A DNA stretch of 64,000 nucleotides from Butyricicoccus faecihominis (GCF_024462775.1 NZ_JANGCE010000012.1:1-64000); one strand, 5' to 3'. Shown: positions 34,288 through 44,503, numbered from the stretch's first letter. The notes: generated by a model from the letters alone, not told the origin. A program made the numbers and translations.

Positions 34288-34373
34288 CCGCGCCCCACTA
34301 TTTTCCGGTGGAAAACTCCATACGGATTTCATAAAACCGTGCTATACTGGTCGAAGAGCGAGGAGGCGATCGC

Positions 34374-35039
34374 GTGAAGCGGATTTTGGTGGTAGAGGAC
34401 GAACTGGAAATACAGGAGCTGCTGCTGGCGTACCTGCGCAGCGAGGGCTACGCGGTTACCCCGGCGGGGGACGGCATGCAGGCGGTGGACTTTTTTCGCC
34501 GGGAGCCGTTCGATCTGGTGCTGCTCGACGTGCTGCTGCCCAAGATAGACGGCTTCGGCGTGTGCGAGCTGATCCGGCGGGAATCCCGCGTGCCGGTGAT
34601 CATGCTCACCGCGCTGGACGGCGAAGCCGAACAGCTGCGCGGCTTTGATCTGGAAATAGACGACTATGTGACAAAGCCCTTTTCCATGCCCGTGCTGCTG
34701 CGCAAGATCGCGGCGGTGCTGCGCCGCGCGGGCGGGCAGACGGAGAGCAACCTGCTGCGCTACCGCGACCTGCTGCTCGATCTGGACGCGCGCGAATGCA
34801 CGTTTCAGGGCGCGCCGGTCGAGCTGACCCAGCGCGAGTTCGACCTGCTCTGCGAGCTGGTGGGAAAGCCGGGCCGGGTGCACACGCGCGAGGTGCTTTT
34901 GAGCCGCCTGTGGGGCTATGACTTTTTGGGCGACGAGCGCATCGTGGACAGCCATATCAAGAACCTGCGCAAAAAGCTGCCCGCGGATTATATCGAAACC
35001 ATCAGGGGGGTGGGCTACCGTGCTGCGAAGGAAGCTTAG
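34374..35039 (+). CDS. OmpR/PhoB-family response regulator
   Basis: 221 residues from a GTG start (GAGGAGG seven bases upstream). The receiver domain has the acidic pair VVEDE, the phosphoacceptor in LLDVLLPKIDG and the conserved lysine in VTKPF. The C-terminal winged helix (about 125-220) has ELTQREFDLL and RVHTREVLLSRLWGYDF. It overlaps the kinase gene by 20 bases. The targets are unknown, but neighbours include an ABC exporter and an amino acid catabolism locus. Confidence 0.92.
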   Translation: MKRILVVEDELEIQELLLAYLRSEGYAVTPAGDGMQAVDFFRREPFDLVLLDVLLPKIDGFGVCELIRRESRVPVIMLTALDGEAEQLRGFDLEIDDYVTKPFSMPVLLRKIAAVLRRAGGQTESNLLRYRDLLLDLDARECTFQGAPVELTQREFDLLCELVGKPGRVHTREVLLSRLWGYDFLGDERIVDSHIKNLRKKLPADYIETIRGVGYRAAKEA

Positions 35040-36528
35040 AGAAAGCCTTACGTTCCGCATTTTCAGCGTCACCTGCCTGCTGCTTCTGCTCGCGGGCGCG
35101 GTGACCTTCGGCTTCATCGTTTGGGCAACGCCCACCTCGTATCTGACCATCATGACCAGCGATCTGGATGAAAAGGCCGAGGTTTTGGCCGAGCGTCTGT
35201 CCGCCACCGCGTTTGACGACAGCGGACCCCTGCTGGACGCTTTTGTGCGGGACGAGGCGGACGTGATGATCGTCGGCCCGGATGGAAAAATCGTGCAAAC
35301 GCCGTCCAACCTCGCGGTCAGCCCGGTGTACGAGGATGATGATGAGAATGTCGTGGTCGTTTCCATCGGCGGGGGAGAGGATACGCTCGCCGTTTCGTCT
35401 GACGTTTCCGGTGCGGTCGCGGAAACGGTCTCTGTGCTCACCTCGTCGGATGCATCGGGTGAAATGACCTACGCCTTTGAATATCCCGACCGGCAGGGGG
35501 AATACACCATGGTGGTGTCGCCCCGCGTGCGGGTGGCGACCAATCAGGCGGTATCGGCGCTCGGCAAGGTCGCGCCTTGGCTGCTGGCCGTTATGCTGGT
35601 CTTTTCCGTTTTGTGCGCGCTGTTTTATTCCCGCTATATCACGCGGCCCATCGTGCGGCTGAGCGGCATTTCCCAGCGCATGGCGGAGCTGGATTTTGAC
35701 TGGAAATGCGGCGAAAAGCGGCTGGATGAGATCGGCGTTTTAGGCCGCAGTCTGGATGAGCTGTCCGGCCGCCTGTCCGCCGCGCTGGGCGACCTGCAAA
35801 CCGCGAATGAAACGCTCAAAAGCGATATCGACCGCGAACGCGAGCTCGAACGGCAGCGGCTGCAATTTTTCTCCGCCGCCTCGCACGAGCTGAAAACCCC
35901 GGTGACCATCTTGAAGGGCCAGCTGACCGGCATGCTCGAAGGGGTGGACGTGTATCAGGACCGCGACGCCTATCTGGCAAAATCCCTGCGCGTGACCGCT
36001 CGCATGGAAGCGCTGGTGCAGGAGATTCTCACCGTGTCGCGCATCGAATCGAACGGGTTCGCGCTGCGGGAGCAGCCGACGGACTTGGGCGAAGCGGTAA
36101 GCGCCCAGCTCGCGCTGGATGAGGATTTGATCGAGCTAAAGGGCCTAGCGCTCACCGCCGAACTGCCCACGGGCACGATCGTTTCGGCCGACCCCGTTTT
36201 GCTGCGCAAGGTGCTGGATAACATATTGTCCAACGCGGTGTTTTACGCGCCGGAGGGGGCGAAGCTGCGCGTCGCCCTGCAAACGGAGCCGGAGGAGGCC
36301 GTGCTGACCGTGGAAAACAGCGGCTCGCACATACCGGAGGACGCGCTGGCCCATGTGTTCGAGGCCTTTTACCGGGCGGATAGCTCGCGCAACCGCCGCA
36401 CCGGCGGCAGCGGGCTGGGTCTGTACATCGTCAAGATGATACTCGACCGCCACGGCGCCGGCTACGCCATACAAAACACGGCGGACGGCGTGCGGTTCAC
36501 CATCCGCTGGCCGAAAAAACTACCCTAA
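35020..36528 (+). CDS. membrane sensor histidine kinase
   Basis: 502 residues from the GTG at 35020, which overlaps the regulator gene and has a G-rich Shine-Dalgarno. There are two membrane helices (about 15-35 and 180-205) with an extracytoplasmic sensor between them. HAMP, HisKA with ASHELKTPVTIL, and HATPase ending in GGSGLGLYIVKM follow. It pairs with the OmpR-type regulator. The sensor region is rich in acidic residues and shows no familiar domain. Confidence 0.92.
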   Translation: MLRRKLRESLTFRIFSVTCLLLLLAGAVTFGFIVWATPTSYLTIMTSDLDEKAEVLAERLSATAFDDSGPLLDAFVRDEADVMIVGPDGKIVQTPSNLAVSPVYEDDDENVVVVSIGGGEDTLAVSSDVSGAVAETVSVLTSSDASGEMTYAFEYPDRQGEYTMVVSPRVRVATNQAVSALGKVAPWLLAVMLVFSVLCALFYSRYITRPIVRLSGISQRMAELDFDWKCGEKRLDEIGVLGRSLDELSGRLSAALGDLQTANETLKSDIDRERELERQRLQFFSAASHELKTPVTILKGQLTGMLEGVDVYQDRDAYLAKSLRVTARMEALVQEILTVSRIESNGFALREQPTDLGEAVSAQLALDEDLIELKGLALTAELPTGTIVSADPVLLRKVLDNILSNAVFYAPEGAKLRVALQTEPEEAVLTVENSGSHIPEDALAHVFEAFYRADSSRNRRTGGSGLGLYIVKMILDRHGAGYAIQNTADGVRFTIRWPKKLP

Positions 36529-36537
36529 CAAAATAGG

Positions 36538-36575
36538 AAAGGCTGTTGCAACATGGGTTGCAACAGCCTTTTTTA
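36538..36575 (+). terminator. terminator between the kinase and ornithine cyclodeaminase genes
   Basis: A perfect 12-bp stem GGCTGTTGCAAC and inverse with a 4-base loop, followed by six T on the plus strand and three T on the minus strand, so it is mainly for the kinase operon. Confidence 0.9.
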
Positions 36576-36577
36576 GC

Positions 36578-37540
36578 TTATACACTTTGATACACGGTGA
36601 TGGCCATGGCCACATCCAACACACAGGAGCCGACGCTTTCGTACAGGGTGATCTCGCCGTCGCTTTGGCGGCCGGGAATGTTTTTTACCAGCACGTCGCC
36701 CACGCTGCCGCGCACCTTGTCACGCGCGATCAGGCCCTGCGCAAGGGGAATCAGAATATCGCCCGCGGCGGCCCACAGCCCGTCCACATGCTCGGTGACG
36801 ACAAAGCTTGCTTGCTCAACGGTCTGCGCGTCGATCTCCTGCATCGTGGGGGTGAACGAGCCAATGGCGTTCACATGTGTGCCGGGGCGGAGCGCCGCGC
36901 CGTCAAAAACGGGCGTGCGCGAGGGGGTGGCGGTACAGACGATATCGGAGCCCTCCACGCACTGTTCGCCGCTGCCGCACGGGATGATCTCGTACGGGCG
37001 GTTGCGGGCGGCGGCGATCCGTTTGGCAAAAGCGTTCATGCGCTCCGTGGAGCGGTCGAAAATGCGAAGCTCGGTGAGGGGGCGGACCTCCTGAATGGCC
37101 AATGCCTGCGTAAAGGCCTGCGTGCCGGTGCCGATGATGCCGAGCCTGCACGCGTCCCGCCGCGCCAAAAGCCCGGTGGCGACCCCGGCGCTCGCGCCGG
37201 TTTTCAGCGCGGTCAGGTAATTGGCGCCGATCAGGGCCAGCTGCTCGCCGTTTTGCGTGGAATACAGGCTGATGGTGGATTGGTCGCAGGGCAGCCCTGC
37301 TTTCACATTGTCCGGAAACACGGCTGAAAATTTGGAGCCGAAGATCGGCATATTGGTACAGACGGCGGTGAGCCATTGCCCCATGTTTTTTTCACTGCCC
37401 ACCGGCATGACGATGCGGCCGCCGGGGTACATTTCCCCCCTGACGCAGGCGCGGTAGGCGTTTTCCACGGTTTGCAGCGCGGTTTTCATATCGAGCGCCG
37501 CGGCGGCCTGCTCTTCCGGGATGATCTTCATGTTTTTCAT
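36578..37540 (-). CDS. ornithine cyclodeaminase/mu-crystallin family NAD(P) protein
   Basis: 320 residues. The Rossmann motif is GIIGTGTQAFTQAL. Substrate-side segments KTGASAGVATG and NAIGSFTPTMQEID are family-typical, and the N-terminal region holds MPVGSEKNMGQW. Family members include ornithine cyclodeaminase and imine (pyrroline-2-carboxylate) reductases. The partner racemase-like gene just upstream on the same strand makes the imine-reductase role in hydroxyproline breakdown a good guess. The two genes are 15 bases apart. Confidence 0.82.
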   Translation of the reverse strand: MKNMKIIPEEQAAAALDMKTALQTVENAYRACVRGEMYPGGRIVMPVGSEKNMGQWLTAVCTNMPIFGSKFSAVFPDNVKAGLPCDQSTISLYSTQNGEQLALIGANYLTALKTGASAGVATGLLARRDACRLGIIGTGTQAFTQALAIQEVRPLTELRIFDRSTERMNAFAKRIAAARNRPYEIIPCGSGEQCVEGSDIVCTATPSRTPVFDGAALRPGTHVNAIGSFTPTMQEIDAQTVEQASFVVTEHVDGLWAAAGDILIPLAQGLIARDKVRGSVGDVLVKNIPGRQSDGEITLYESVGSCVLDVAMAITVYQSV

Positions 37541-37555
37541 AAGAAACGCTCCTTT

Positions 37556-38608
37556 TTACGCCCAGATATCGCCGACCGTAAAACCGTTCGGGAAGGGGTC
37601 GGTCGGGTCGAGCACATAGGTGTTGTAGCCGTAGATCCACGATTGTCCGCCCACGGTGGGCACCACCGCGTCGTAATCGCCGATCTTGGTCTCTTCCACC
37701 AGTTCGCCGGTGTAGACGATGCCGAGTATGCCCTCGTGCCGGAACTTTTGGTGCAGGGGGAGCTGGCCCTTCGCGTGCAGCACCGCCATTTTCGCGCAGG
37801 TGCCGGTGCCGCAGGGGCAGCGGTCGAGCGCGGCGGTCCAAGTGGCGGGATTGTCCAGATCGACAAGGCCGCTGCCGACGCGAACGGAATTTTTCCAGTC
37901 TGCCGCCGGGTTATCGGTGGGGCCGGACAGCTCCACATTGGTGATGCCGATGCCGGGATAATCCGGGTGGGCGACCGGAAGCTGCTCCTGCGCCGCGCCG
38001 AGGATGAGCGACGTGACGCGGGCGATCTCCGCGCCGTGCGACGGGATCAGCTCCAGCCCCGGGAACTGCCGCACATCCGCGATCACGTAGAACATGCCGC
38101 CCCACGCCACGTCCACCGTCACCTTGCCCAGATGCGGCACCTCGATCTCCCGATCCAGATAGACCGCGAAGGCGGGCACGTTGCGGAAGGTGACCTGCGT
38201 GACCTTGCCGCCCTGACATTCGGCCTTGATGCGGATCAGCCCGGCGGGGGCTTCCAGCGTAAACTCTGTGACCGGCTCCTGCATGGGCAGCATACCGGTT
38301 TCCAGCAGCACGGTGGCGACGGAAATGGTGTTGCCGCCGGACATGACAGGGTATTCCACCTGCTCCATAATGATAAAGCCCGCGTCGGCCTCCGGGTGCT
38401 TGGGGGGCACCAGCAGGTTGACGCACATCGGCGGATAGCCCCGCGGCTCGCGGCACATCAGCATGCGCACCTGATCGTCGTTTTGTTCCAGCCATTTCAT
38501 TTGTTCGTATACGGTGGCCCCGGGAATATGCGGCACGCCGCCTGTGATTACGCGCATGGGTTCGCCGGAATGGGTCTCAACCGTGGTAAAAATCCTCTGA
38601 AAGCTCAT
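37556..38608 (-). CDS. proline racemase/hydroxyproline epimerase-dehydratase family protein
   Basis: 350 residues. The second catalytic position of the family is conserved (CPCGTGTCA), but the first, usually MCGHG- or MCGNN-like, reads MSGGNT, so the first cysteine is serine. A Cys pair is needed for racemase or epimerase action, and a replaced residue is known from trans-3-hydroxy-L-proline dehydratases. Together with the ornithine-cyclodeaminase-like neighbour this suggests dehydration followed by imine reduction. AGGAGG-like bases precede the ATG. Confidence 0.8.
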   Translation of the reverse strand: MSFQRIFTTVETHSGEPMRVITGGVPHIPGATVYEQMKWLEQNDDQVRMLMCREPRGYPPMCVNLLVPPKHPEADAGFIIMEQVEYPVMSGGNTISVATVLLETGMLPMQEPVTEFTLEAPAGLIRIKAECQGGKVTQVTFRNVPAFAVYLDREIEVPHLGKVTVDVAWGGMFYVIADVRQFPGLELIPSHGAEIARVTSLILGAAQEQLPVAHPDYPGIGITNVELSGPTDNPAADWKNSVRVGSGLVDLDNPATWTAALDRCPCGTGTCAKMAVLHAKGQLPLHQKFRHEGILGIVYTGELVEETKIGDYDAVVPTVGGQSWIYGYNTYVLDPTDPFPNGFTVGDIWA

Positions 38609-38668
38609 GACGGTACCTCCTTTTTGATAGTTTTACAATAGTAGACCCGCGGGGGCAAAGCAAGCCGC

Positions 38669-38710
38669 ACTTTGCACAAAACACGCCCTGCTGTTTTTCC
38701 ACTTTGCACA
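38669..38710. promoter_or_regulatory. direct repeats, possible operator for the GntR regulator
   Basis: ACTTTGCACA occurs at 38669-38678 and again at 38701-38710, 32 bases apart (three helical turns), in the divergent region between the racemase and GntR genes. Whether they bind the regulator is unknown. Confidence 0.35.
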
Positions 38711-38836
38711 GTGGCCCAAAGGATTTTGAACCTGTAACGCAAGTGGTCCTTTATTTCGCGTACCACTGGACGTTTCTGTTTTCCACAAATTTTTATGGAA
38801 AGCTTCGTGAAATATGCCCAAGGTGGGTGGGAAAAC

Positions 38837-38865
38837 TTGCGGCCCCGTCCGGTACGCCTTATAAT
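38837..38865 (+). promoter_or_regulatory. promoter of the GntR regulator gene
   Basis: TTGCGG (38837-38842), a 17-bp spacer and TATAAT (38860-38865), about 30 bases before the start. Confidence 0.65.
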
Positions 38866-38894
38866 GAAAAATAACGGCAAGGGGGATTGTGAAA

Positions 38895-39626
38895 ATGAAA
38901 CACCAATGTATTGAGGAAGATATCCGGGGCCTGATTCTTTCCGGCGACGGGGTGGCGGCGGACGGGCAGCTTTGCAGCGAGCGCGATCTGGCCGCCCGGT
39001 TTCGGGTCAGCCGTTCCACGGTTCGCAAAGCGATTGATTCCCTGTGCAGCCAAGGCTGGCTGATCCGCTTCCACGGCCGGGGAACCTATGTGAAGAATAT
39101 GAAGGATTTTCACTGTTCCCAGTCGCTCTATTCGGTCACGCGGTGCGCCCAGCACTATGAGGAGCTGGGCATGCAGCCGCTCGTTACGGTATTGGAACAG
39201 GCGGTGGTGCCCGCGAACCAAACCATTGCGTCCTATTTGAAAATCGCGGAAGGCGATCCGGTTCTAAAGCTGCAAAAGCTCTATCAGGCGAACCGCCTGA
39301 TCCTCAATCTATCGGTCTCGTATCTGTCGCCGGCGGATTTTCCGGGTATCGAAAATCAGGATTTTTCCATACCGATCTGTGAGGTGCTCCGCGCCCGGTA
39401 CGGCGCGTACCCCAGAAAAACGGAAAACACCATCGAAGCCGTGCTGCCCTCTGCGGAGATCGCCAAAAACCTAAAGATCACGGAAACAACGCCCATTTTG
39501 CTGTTTGAATCGCTCACGACCGGCATCATGAACGGGCGTTATTTGCCGCTGGAATATTATAAGACCTATCACCGCACGGATCACCTGCGCTTTCGCTTTG
39601 ATCAGGAACACGAAGCGGTGGACTGA
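38895..39626 (+). CDS. GntR-family regulator, HutC/UTRA subfamily
   Basis: 243 residues from the ATG at 38895. A GTG six bases earlier in frame is an alternative, and GGGGGA is about nine bases upstream. The N-terminal winged helix (about 5-75) has CSERDLAARFRVSRSTVRKAID. The UTRA ligand-binding domain (about 95-240) has DPVLKLQKLYQAN and PLEYYKTYHRTD. It is divergent from the racemase/cyclodeaminase pair and the obvious regulator of it. Confidence 0.88.
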   Translation: MKHQCIEEDIRGLILSGDGVAADGQLCSERDLAARFRVSRSTVRKAIDSLCSQGWLIRFHGRGTYVKNMKDFHCSQSLYSVTRCAQHYEELGMQPLVTVLEQAVVPANQTIASYLKIAEGDPVLKLQKLYQANRLILNLSVSYLSPADFPGIENQDFSIPICEVLRARYGAYPRKTENTIEAVLPSAEIAKNLKITETTPILLFESLTTGIMNGRYLPLEYYKTYHRTDHLRFRFDQEHEAVD

Positions 39627-39730
39627 AACCGCCGTTTCTCCACACAAAACACAAATAGGCTTCAAGGGCGGTTCAAAGTCCGGCGGTATCCTTATCTCGT
39701 ACTCCAAACGAGAAAGGATGCCTGAACCTT

Positions 39731-40587
<857 letters not shown>

Positions 40588-40591
<4 letters not shown>

Positions 40592-42792
40592 AAACGCTGC
40601 ATTTCCTTTGGGTAGAGTGGGGGCGGCTGCTGCGCCGCCCGGCGCTGCTCGCGGTAGCGGTGCTGTCGCTTTTGTCGCCCATTCTGGGGCTGACGATCTA
40701 CCGCCCGCTTTTTTCGGCCAACGCGGATACCTACGCGACCACCATGTCCGGCATGTACATCGCGAACCCCGCGCTGGCGGGCGGCCTGCTCGGCGCGTTC
40801 CTGTTCGCCGCGCTCACCGTTTTGGAGCTGGACCGCACGCGGCGGCACCGCGTCGATCTGCTGGTGGACGCGGTGATCTCGCCGCTCACCGCCGCCATCG
40901 TGCGGCTGCTCGCGCTCATGGCCGCCGCCGTCACGGTGCAGGCGGTGGTGGCGCTTATTTGGCTGCCCTTTACCATGCTCGCGGTGGGCGCGGTGTTTTC
41001 GCTGAAAACCTATTTGCTCTGCTACTTTGTCTTGATGTTCGGCGCGCTGCCGCTCGCTATTTTGTTTGCCGCCGCCGCGTACCAGATCACCGCGCGGGCC
41101 GATCTTTCCATCGCGCTGTTTATCGCGTTTGCCGCGCTCAGTCTCACCGTATGGAGCGGTAATTGGCTTCTTCGCTGGCTGAATCCGTCGGTTTTCGCGG
41201 TATCGGACGATTTTTCCAACAACCGGCTGTTTTACACCATCCTCTATATGCGCCTAACTTGGCTGCTCGCGCTTTTGGGTGTGTGGATCGTGTCGTACCT
41301 GTGCGTGCGGCGGTACGGCCGGGGCGCGTTCGGCTCGCTCCGCGTCAATCTGCGCCGGGCGTACCGGCCCGTCCTCGCGGCGCTGCTGCTCTTTGCGAGC
41401 GGCGCGGCCTATGCCCGGCAGCCGTTTTTCGATCACAGCGTGCCCTATGACGAAAACAGCGCGTTTTACCAAACAGAATCGGATGGAGCGGTCACTTGCT
41501 CCGCGCGCTATGCCGATGTGCGCCCCGATGTCCGCACGGGCGAGCTTTTCGGAACGGCCACCTACCAGCTGCATAATCAAGGCGGAAAGCCGTGCACGGC
41601 CGAGTTTGCGACCGATCCCGGCTACGCCATCGATTTCGTGACGGCAAACGGCGCGCCCGCGCCCTTTACCATCGGCGAATGGGAGGAGCAAAACGCAAAA
41701 ACCTTTACCGTGGAGCTGCCCGCGGACGCGGAAATAGAACTGCGGATCGCCTACGGCGGTTACCCGCAGGATTGGAACATCGTCAGCGAAATACCGGGCG
41801 ACCCGGAGATCAGCGATACCTATATGCGGCTGGAAAATTGGGTGCTCGCGCCCACGCCGCAGGATGTGGGGTACGCAGGGGAAGGGCCTGTGCCCGCTAT
41901 TATGGATCTGACGCTGCCCGCCGGTATGCAGGCCGTGCAGTTCGGCGACGCAAAAACCGAGCGCCGGAGCGAGAACGCGGATGGCACGGCCACTTGGCGC
42001 ATCACGGACACCGGCTATAACATGATCGTTTACGCGGGCGATTACGTGACCGAGCAGATCGAGGCGGCGGGGCTGACCATCGACCTGTACATCGGCCGCA
42101 AGCACAAGGAGATCATGGAGCAGGTGGGCGCGAAGGAATCCATCCGGCGGGTGATCGAGTACTGTTCCGAAAAATACGGCCCGCTTTCCTTCTACGCGGA
42201 CGGCAGGTTCAAGCTGATCCAGACCCGCGTGGCGGGCGGCGGCTATGCCGGGCGCGGGGCCAGCTCGATGAACGAACTGGATTTCACCGCGAATAATCTT
42301 AAGGATACCGGAAAGGGCGGCGTCGCGGGCGAAGTCGTCATTCACGAGCTGGTGCACCAATGGTGGGGCCTTGGCAATATGTTCGATGAAGAAGATTTGT
42401 GGTCGTCCGAAGGGCTGACCGTCTACACCACCTATCGCATCGCCAAGGAGCTTTACGGTGAAGCGTACGCCAAGTCGAACTATATCGACCGTTGGCAGGA
42501 GCAAGCGGATGATTACTATCAAAATTTCTACGTGCGCCACCCCGAATATCTGGACGCGCTGCCCGAAGCGTTCCAGCTGGGGATCGCCGCAAGCCTTACC
42601 GGTACGCGCCGCTACGCCGAAATGCCGCTGAAAATATTAAAGGCGGAGCAGCTCGTCGGCGGGGAGCAAGCCATGGACAAGATCCTTTACGACCTTTTCC
42701 AGCGCGAGATCGATTATACGAATCCGTACCTGACCTATCAGCAATTTTTAGACGCCTGCGGGCTGACGGAGGAGGAGCTTGACCTTGGGTAA
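40588..42792 (+). CDS. ABC-2 permease fused to an M1-type metallopeptidase domain
   Basis: 734 residues. Residues 1-300 are a membrane region with several helices. A soluble part follows with the zinc-peptidase motif HELVHQWWG (His at 586 and 590) and a downstream glutamate in SSEGLTVY, as in M1 aminopeptidases. The catalytic domain would face outside if the helix count is even. Such permease-peptidase fusions occur with ABC exporters of unknown cargo. The stop lies inside the next gene's start region. Confidence 0.88.
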
Positions 42793-43516
42793 AATATATC
42801 GCTATGAGCTGAAACGCCTGCTTTTCAATAAGTTTTTCATCGGCATACTCGCGGTGACGCTGTTTTACGCCTATCAGGTGTTAACGCTTGAGGTGGTGCG
42901 GGGCATAGCCCACACCGCGCCGTTTTCGGCATGGAGCTTTGGGTATTATCTGGCGCGGGTGCTGCCGCTCGTCTGCATCGGCGAATTATTCTTTCTCACC
43001 TTTTTTGTTTCCAAGGCGGAAAAGCGCGTGGCGGTGCTGACGAACGCCACGCCCGTAAACGCGCGGCGTTACCTGCTCACGCGCAGTCTGGCCGCGCTTA
43101 CGGGCACGGCGCTGCTCGCCGGGACCGTGCTGGTTCTGGGCGTGCTCTTTCTTTACCGGCTGTTTGGAGCGCAGGCTTACGGCGCGCTCGTTCTTCCGGC
43201 TATTTTGGTGCTTTTGCCCGCCATTCTGTTCTGCTTGGGGCTGGGCTGGCTGCTGGGGCGCGCGCACCCGGCGGGGGTGTACGGGGCCATGGTGCTGGCG
43301 CTTTTGCTCAGTGTAGCGCCCCTGCCGATCGAAGCGGGGTTTTCCCTCAGCGCCTTCTTTGCAAAAATGCCGCTCGGCACGTCCATGCTCGACCCGGCGT
43401 TCGCCGCGCCGCTCGCCATGCTGCTCATGCGGCTGTGCTATCTGCTCCTCGGCCTTGCCGCGCTGCTTTGGTGCTGCCGGGGCGCGGGTGTCGGTGGTTC
43501 GCTTCGCTCCCAATGA
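42785..43516 (+). CDS. ABC exporter membrane permease
   Basis: 243 residues from the TTG at 42785 (GGAGGAG about ten bases upstream). Another TTG at 42779 is possible. Hydrophobic helices run throughout. It resembles the permease half of the fused gene before it, and together with the ATPase it makes a heteromeric exporter. The last residues (about GGSLRSQ) are encoded by the first unit of a tandem repeat, so the native C-terminus has probably been replaced. Confidence 0.8.
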   Translation: MGKIYRYELKRLLFNKFFIGILAVTLFYAYQVLTLEVVRGIAHTAPFSAWSFGYYLARVLPLVCIGELFFLTFFVSKAEKRVAVLTNATPVNARRYLLTRSLAALTGTALLAGTVLVLGVLFLYRLFGAQAYGALVLPAILVLLPAILFCLGLGWLLGRAHPAGVYGAMVLALLLSVAPLPIEAGFSLSAFFAKMPLGTSMLDPAFAAPLAMLLMRLCYLLLGLAALLWCCRGAGVGGSLRSQ

Positions 43517-43640
43517 AATGCGCGGCGGTAGCCGCGAGGTTGGTGGTTCGCTTCGCTCACAATATTAATGCGCGGAGGTAGCCGCGGGGTTGGAGGTTCG
43601 CTGCGCTCACAATATAATGCGCGGCGGTAGCTGCGAGCGG
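43493..43640 (+). repeat. three tandem copies of a roughly 49-bp module
   Basis: Units begin with GGTGGTTCGCTTCGCTC or a close variant and end with a GCGCGGCGGTAGCCGCG palindrome. The same module occurs at 15491 and 15780. The first unit supplies the C-terminal codons and stop of the upstream permease. A GCGGCCGCGTGAGG...CACGCGGCC hairpin follows to about 43665. The remainder of the 43517-44069 gap is element D and a terminator. Confidence 0.8.
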
Positions 43641-43707
43641 CCGCGTGAGGTCACGCGGCCCTACGTAGGGTGAAACGCTTGTCTATGCGTAGGGCGGGGT
43701 GACCTCA

Positions 43708-43966
43708 CCAATGTCATTTAGTTAAGCGTAATGCAAAGGCAAAAGCCGCGAATGACCGAAATAGTAGGGCGCGACGCCCTCGGCGCGCCGAACTCGGGAG
43801 AGCGTTACACCATCAGAAACCATGCTTCTCCGCTTGGCCTATCGGCCTGTTTGGTGCTTTCGCATACCCCGCCGCTTCGCTCCCGGCGCGCCGAGGCGTC
43901 GCGCCCTACAATCTCAGTGAATCCCTTGTTTTTTCCTATGCGTTTCCCTTATCTGAATGACATTGG
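43708..43966. mobile_element. MITE-like element D (259 bp)
   Basis: The ends are CCAATGTCATTTAGTTAAG and an inverse ending AATGACATTGG. The interior shares the GTAGGGCGCGACGCCC palindromic part and the subterminal 33 bases with element A, the latter inverted. Flanks do not give a clean 8-bp repeat. Instead the element sits inside an inverted pair, GGCGGGGTGA (43694) and TCACCCCGCC (43971). Confidence 0.65.
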
Positions 43967-44008
43967 CGACTCACCCCGCCGTTGACCGAGGGTACGATTA
44001 TCACATAC

Positions 44009-44059
44009 AAAAACAGCTAGACTATGTTCCTTTGTAAGAACACGGCCTAGCTGTTTTTT
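44009..44059 (-). terminator. terminator of the small HTH gene at 44070
   Basis: An outer stem AAAAACAGCTAG/CTAGCTGTTTTT and an inner GTTC/GAAC stem give a long bidirectional terminator with T runs on both strands. Confidence 0.85.
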
Positions 44060-44069
44060 CGTTGTAAAG

Positions 44070-44462
44070 TTATTCTTGCGCCTGCTCGTCTTCGGTGGTA
44101 TCCGCGTCTTCGTCCTTACTGGCAAGTGCAATCCCCCAACAATAGCAATTAAACATTTTTGTAGCTATTTGCGCATGCTTGCCGGGAAGTCTGGATAAAC
44201 GAGATTCAATAGATGTAACATCAGAAATTTCAATTTCATCTTTTATAAGAGCGTCGCATGGTACAAGAAGCACATCGCTTAATCTGCGCAGCACTGGTAC
44301 AGACAAACCCACAATACCACGCTCGACACCTGAGATATATTGAGGAGTCATGCTAAGGCATTCTGCTAATTGTTCTTGTGTCAAACCTGCCGCCTCACGA
44401 GCGATCTTAACACGAAGGCCTGTTTTAATATCTTCCTCTTGTTTATTAGCCAATACTCTCAC
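44070..44462 (-). CDS. XRE-type HTH protein with acidic tail
   Basis: 130 residues if started at the GTG at 44462. A TTG at 44453 is better spaced from GAGGTGA and also possible. The HTH (about 15-70) reads IAREAAGLTQEQLAECLSM and ISGVERG. The C-terminus is unrelated and ends in an acidic run. AT content is far above the surrounding DNA. It probably regulates itself or a neighbouring AT-rich gene. Confidence 0.8.
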   Translation of the reverse strand: MRVLANKQEEDIKTGLRVKIAREAAGLTQEQLAECLSMTPQYISGVERGIVGLSVPVLRRLSDVLLVPCDALIKDEIEISDVTSIESRLSRLPGKHAQIATKMFNCYCWGIALASKDEDADTTEDEQAQE

Positions 44463-44468
44463 CTCAAT

Positions 44469-44503
44469 TTATACTTGTAGTTTAGATGAGATTGGGAGTA
44501 TAA
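44469..44503. promoter_or_regulatory. inverted repeat upstream of the HTH gene, possible operator
   Basis: TTATACT (44469-44475) and AGTATAA (44497-44503) form a perfect 7-base dyad seven bases before the gene start. This is a typical place for autoregulation, but binding is not shown. Confidence 0.35.

Noticed and set aside
43493-43640. CRISPR-like tandem units
   Set aside because: Three units of about 49 bases follow each other with no unique spacers between them, and they carry internal palindromes of the dispersed repeat family.
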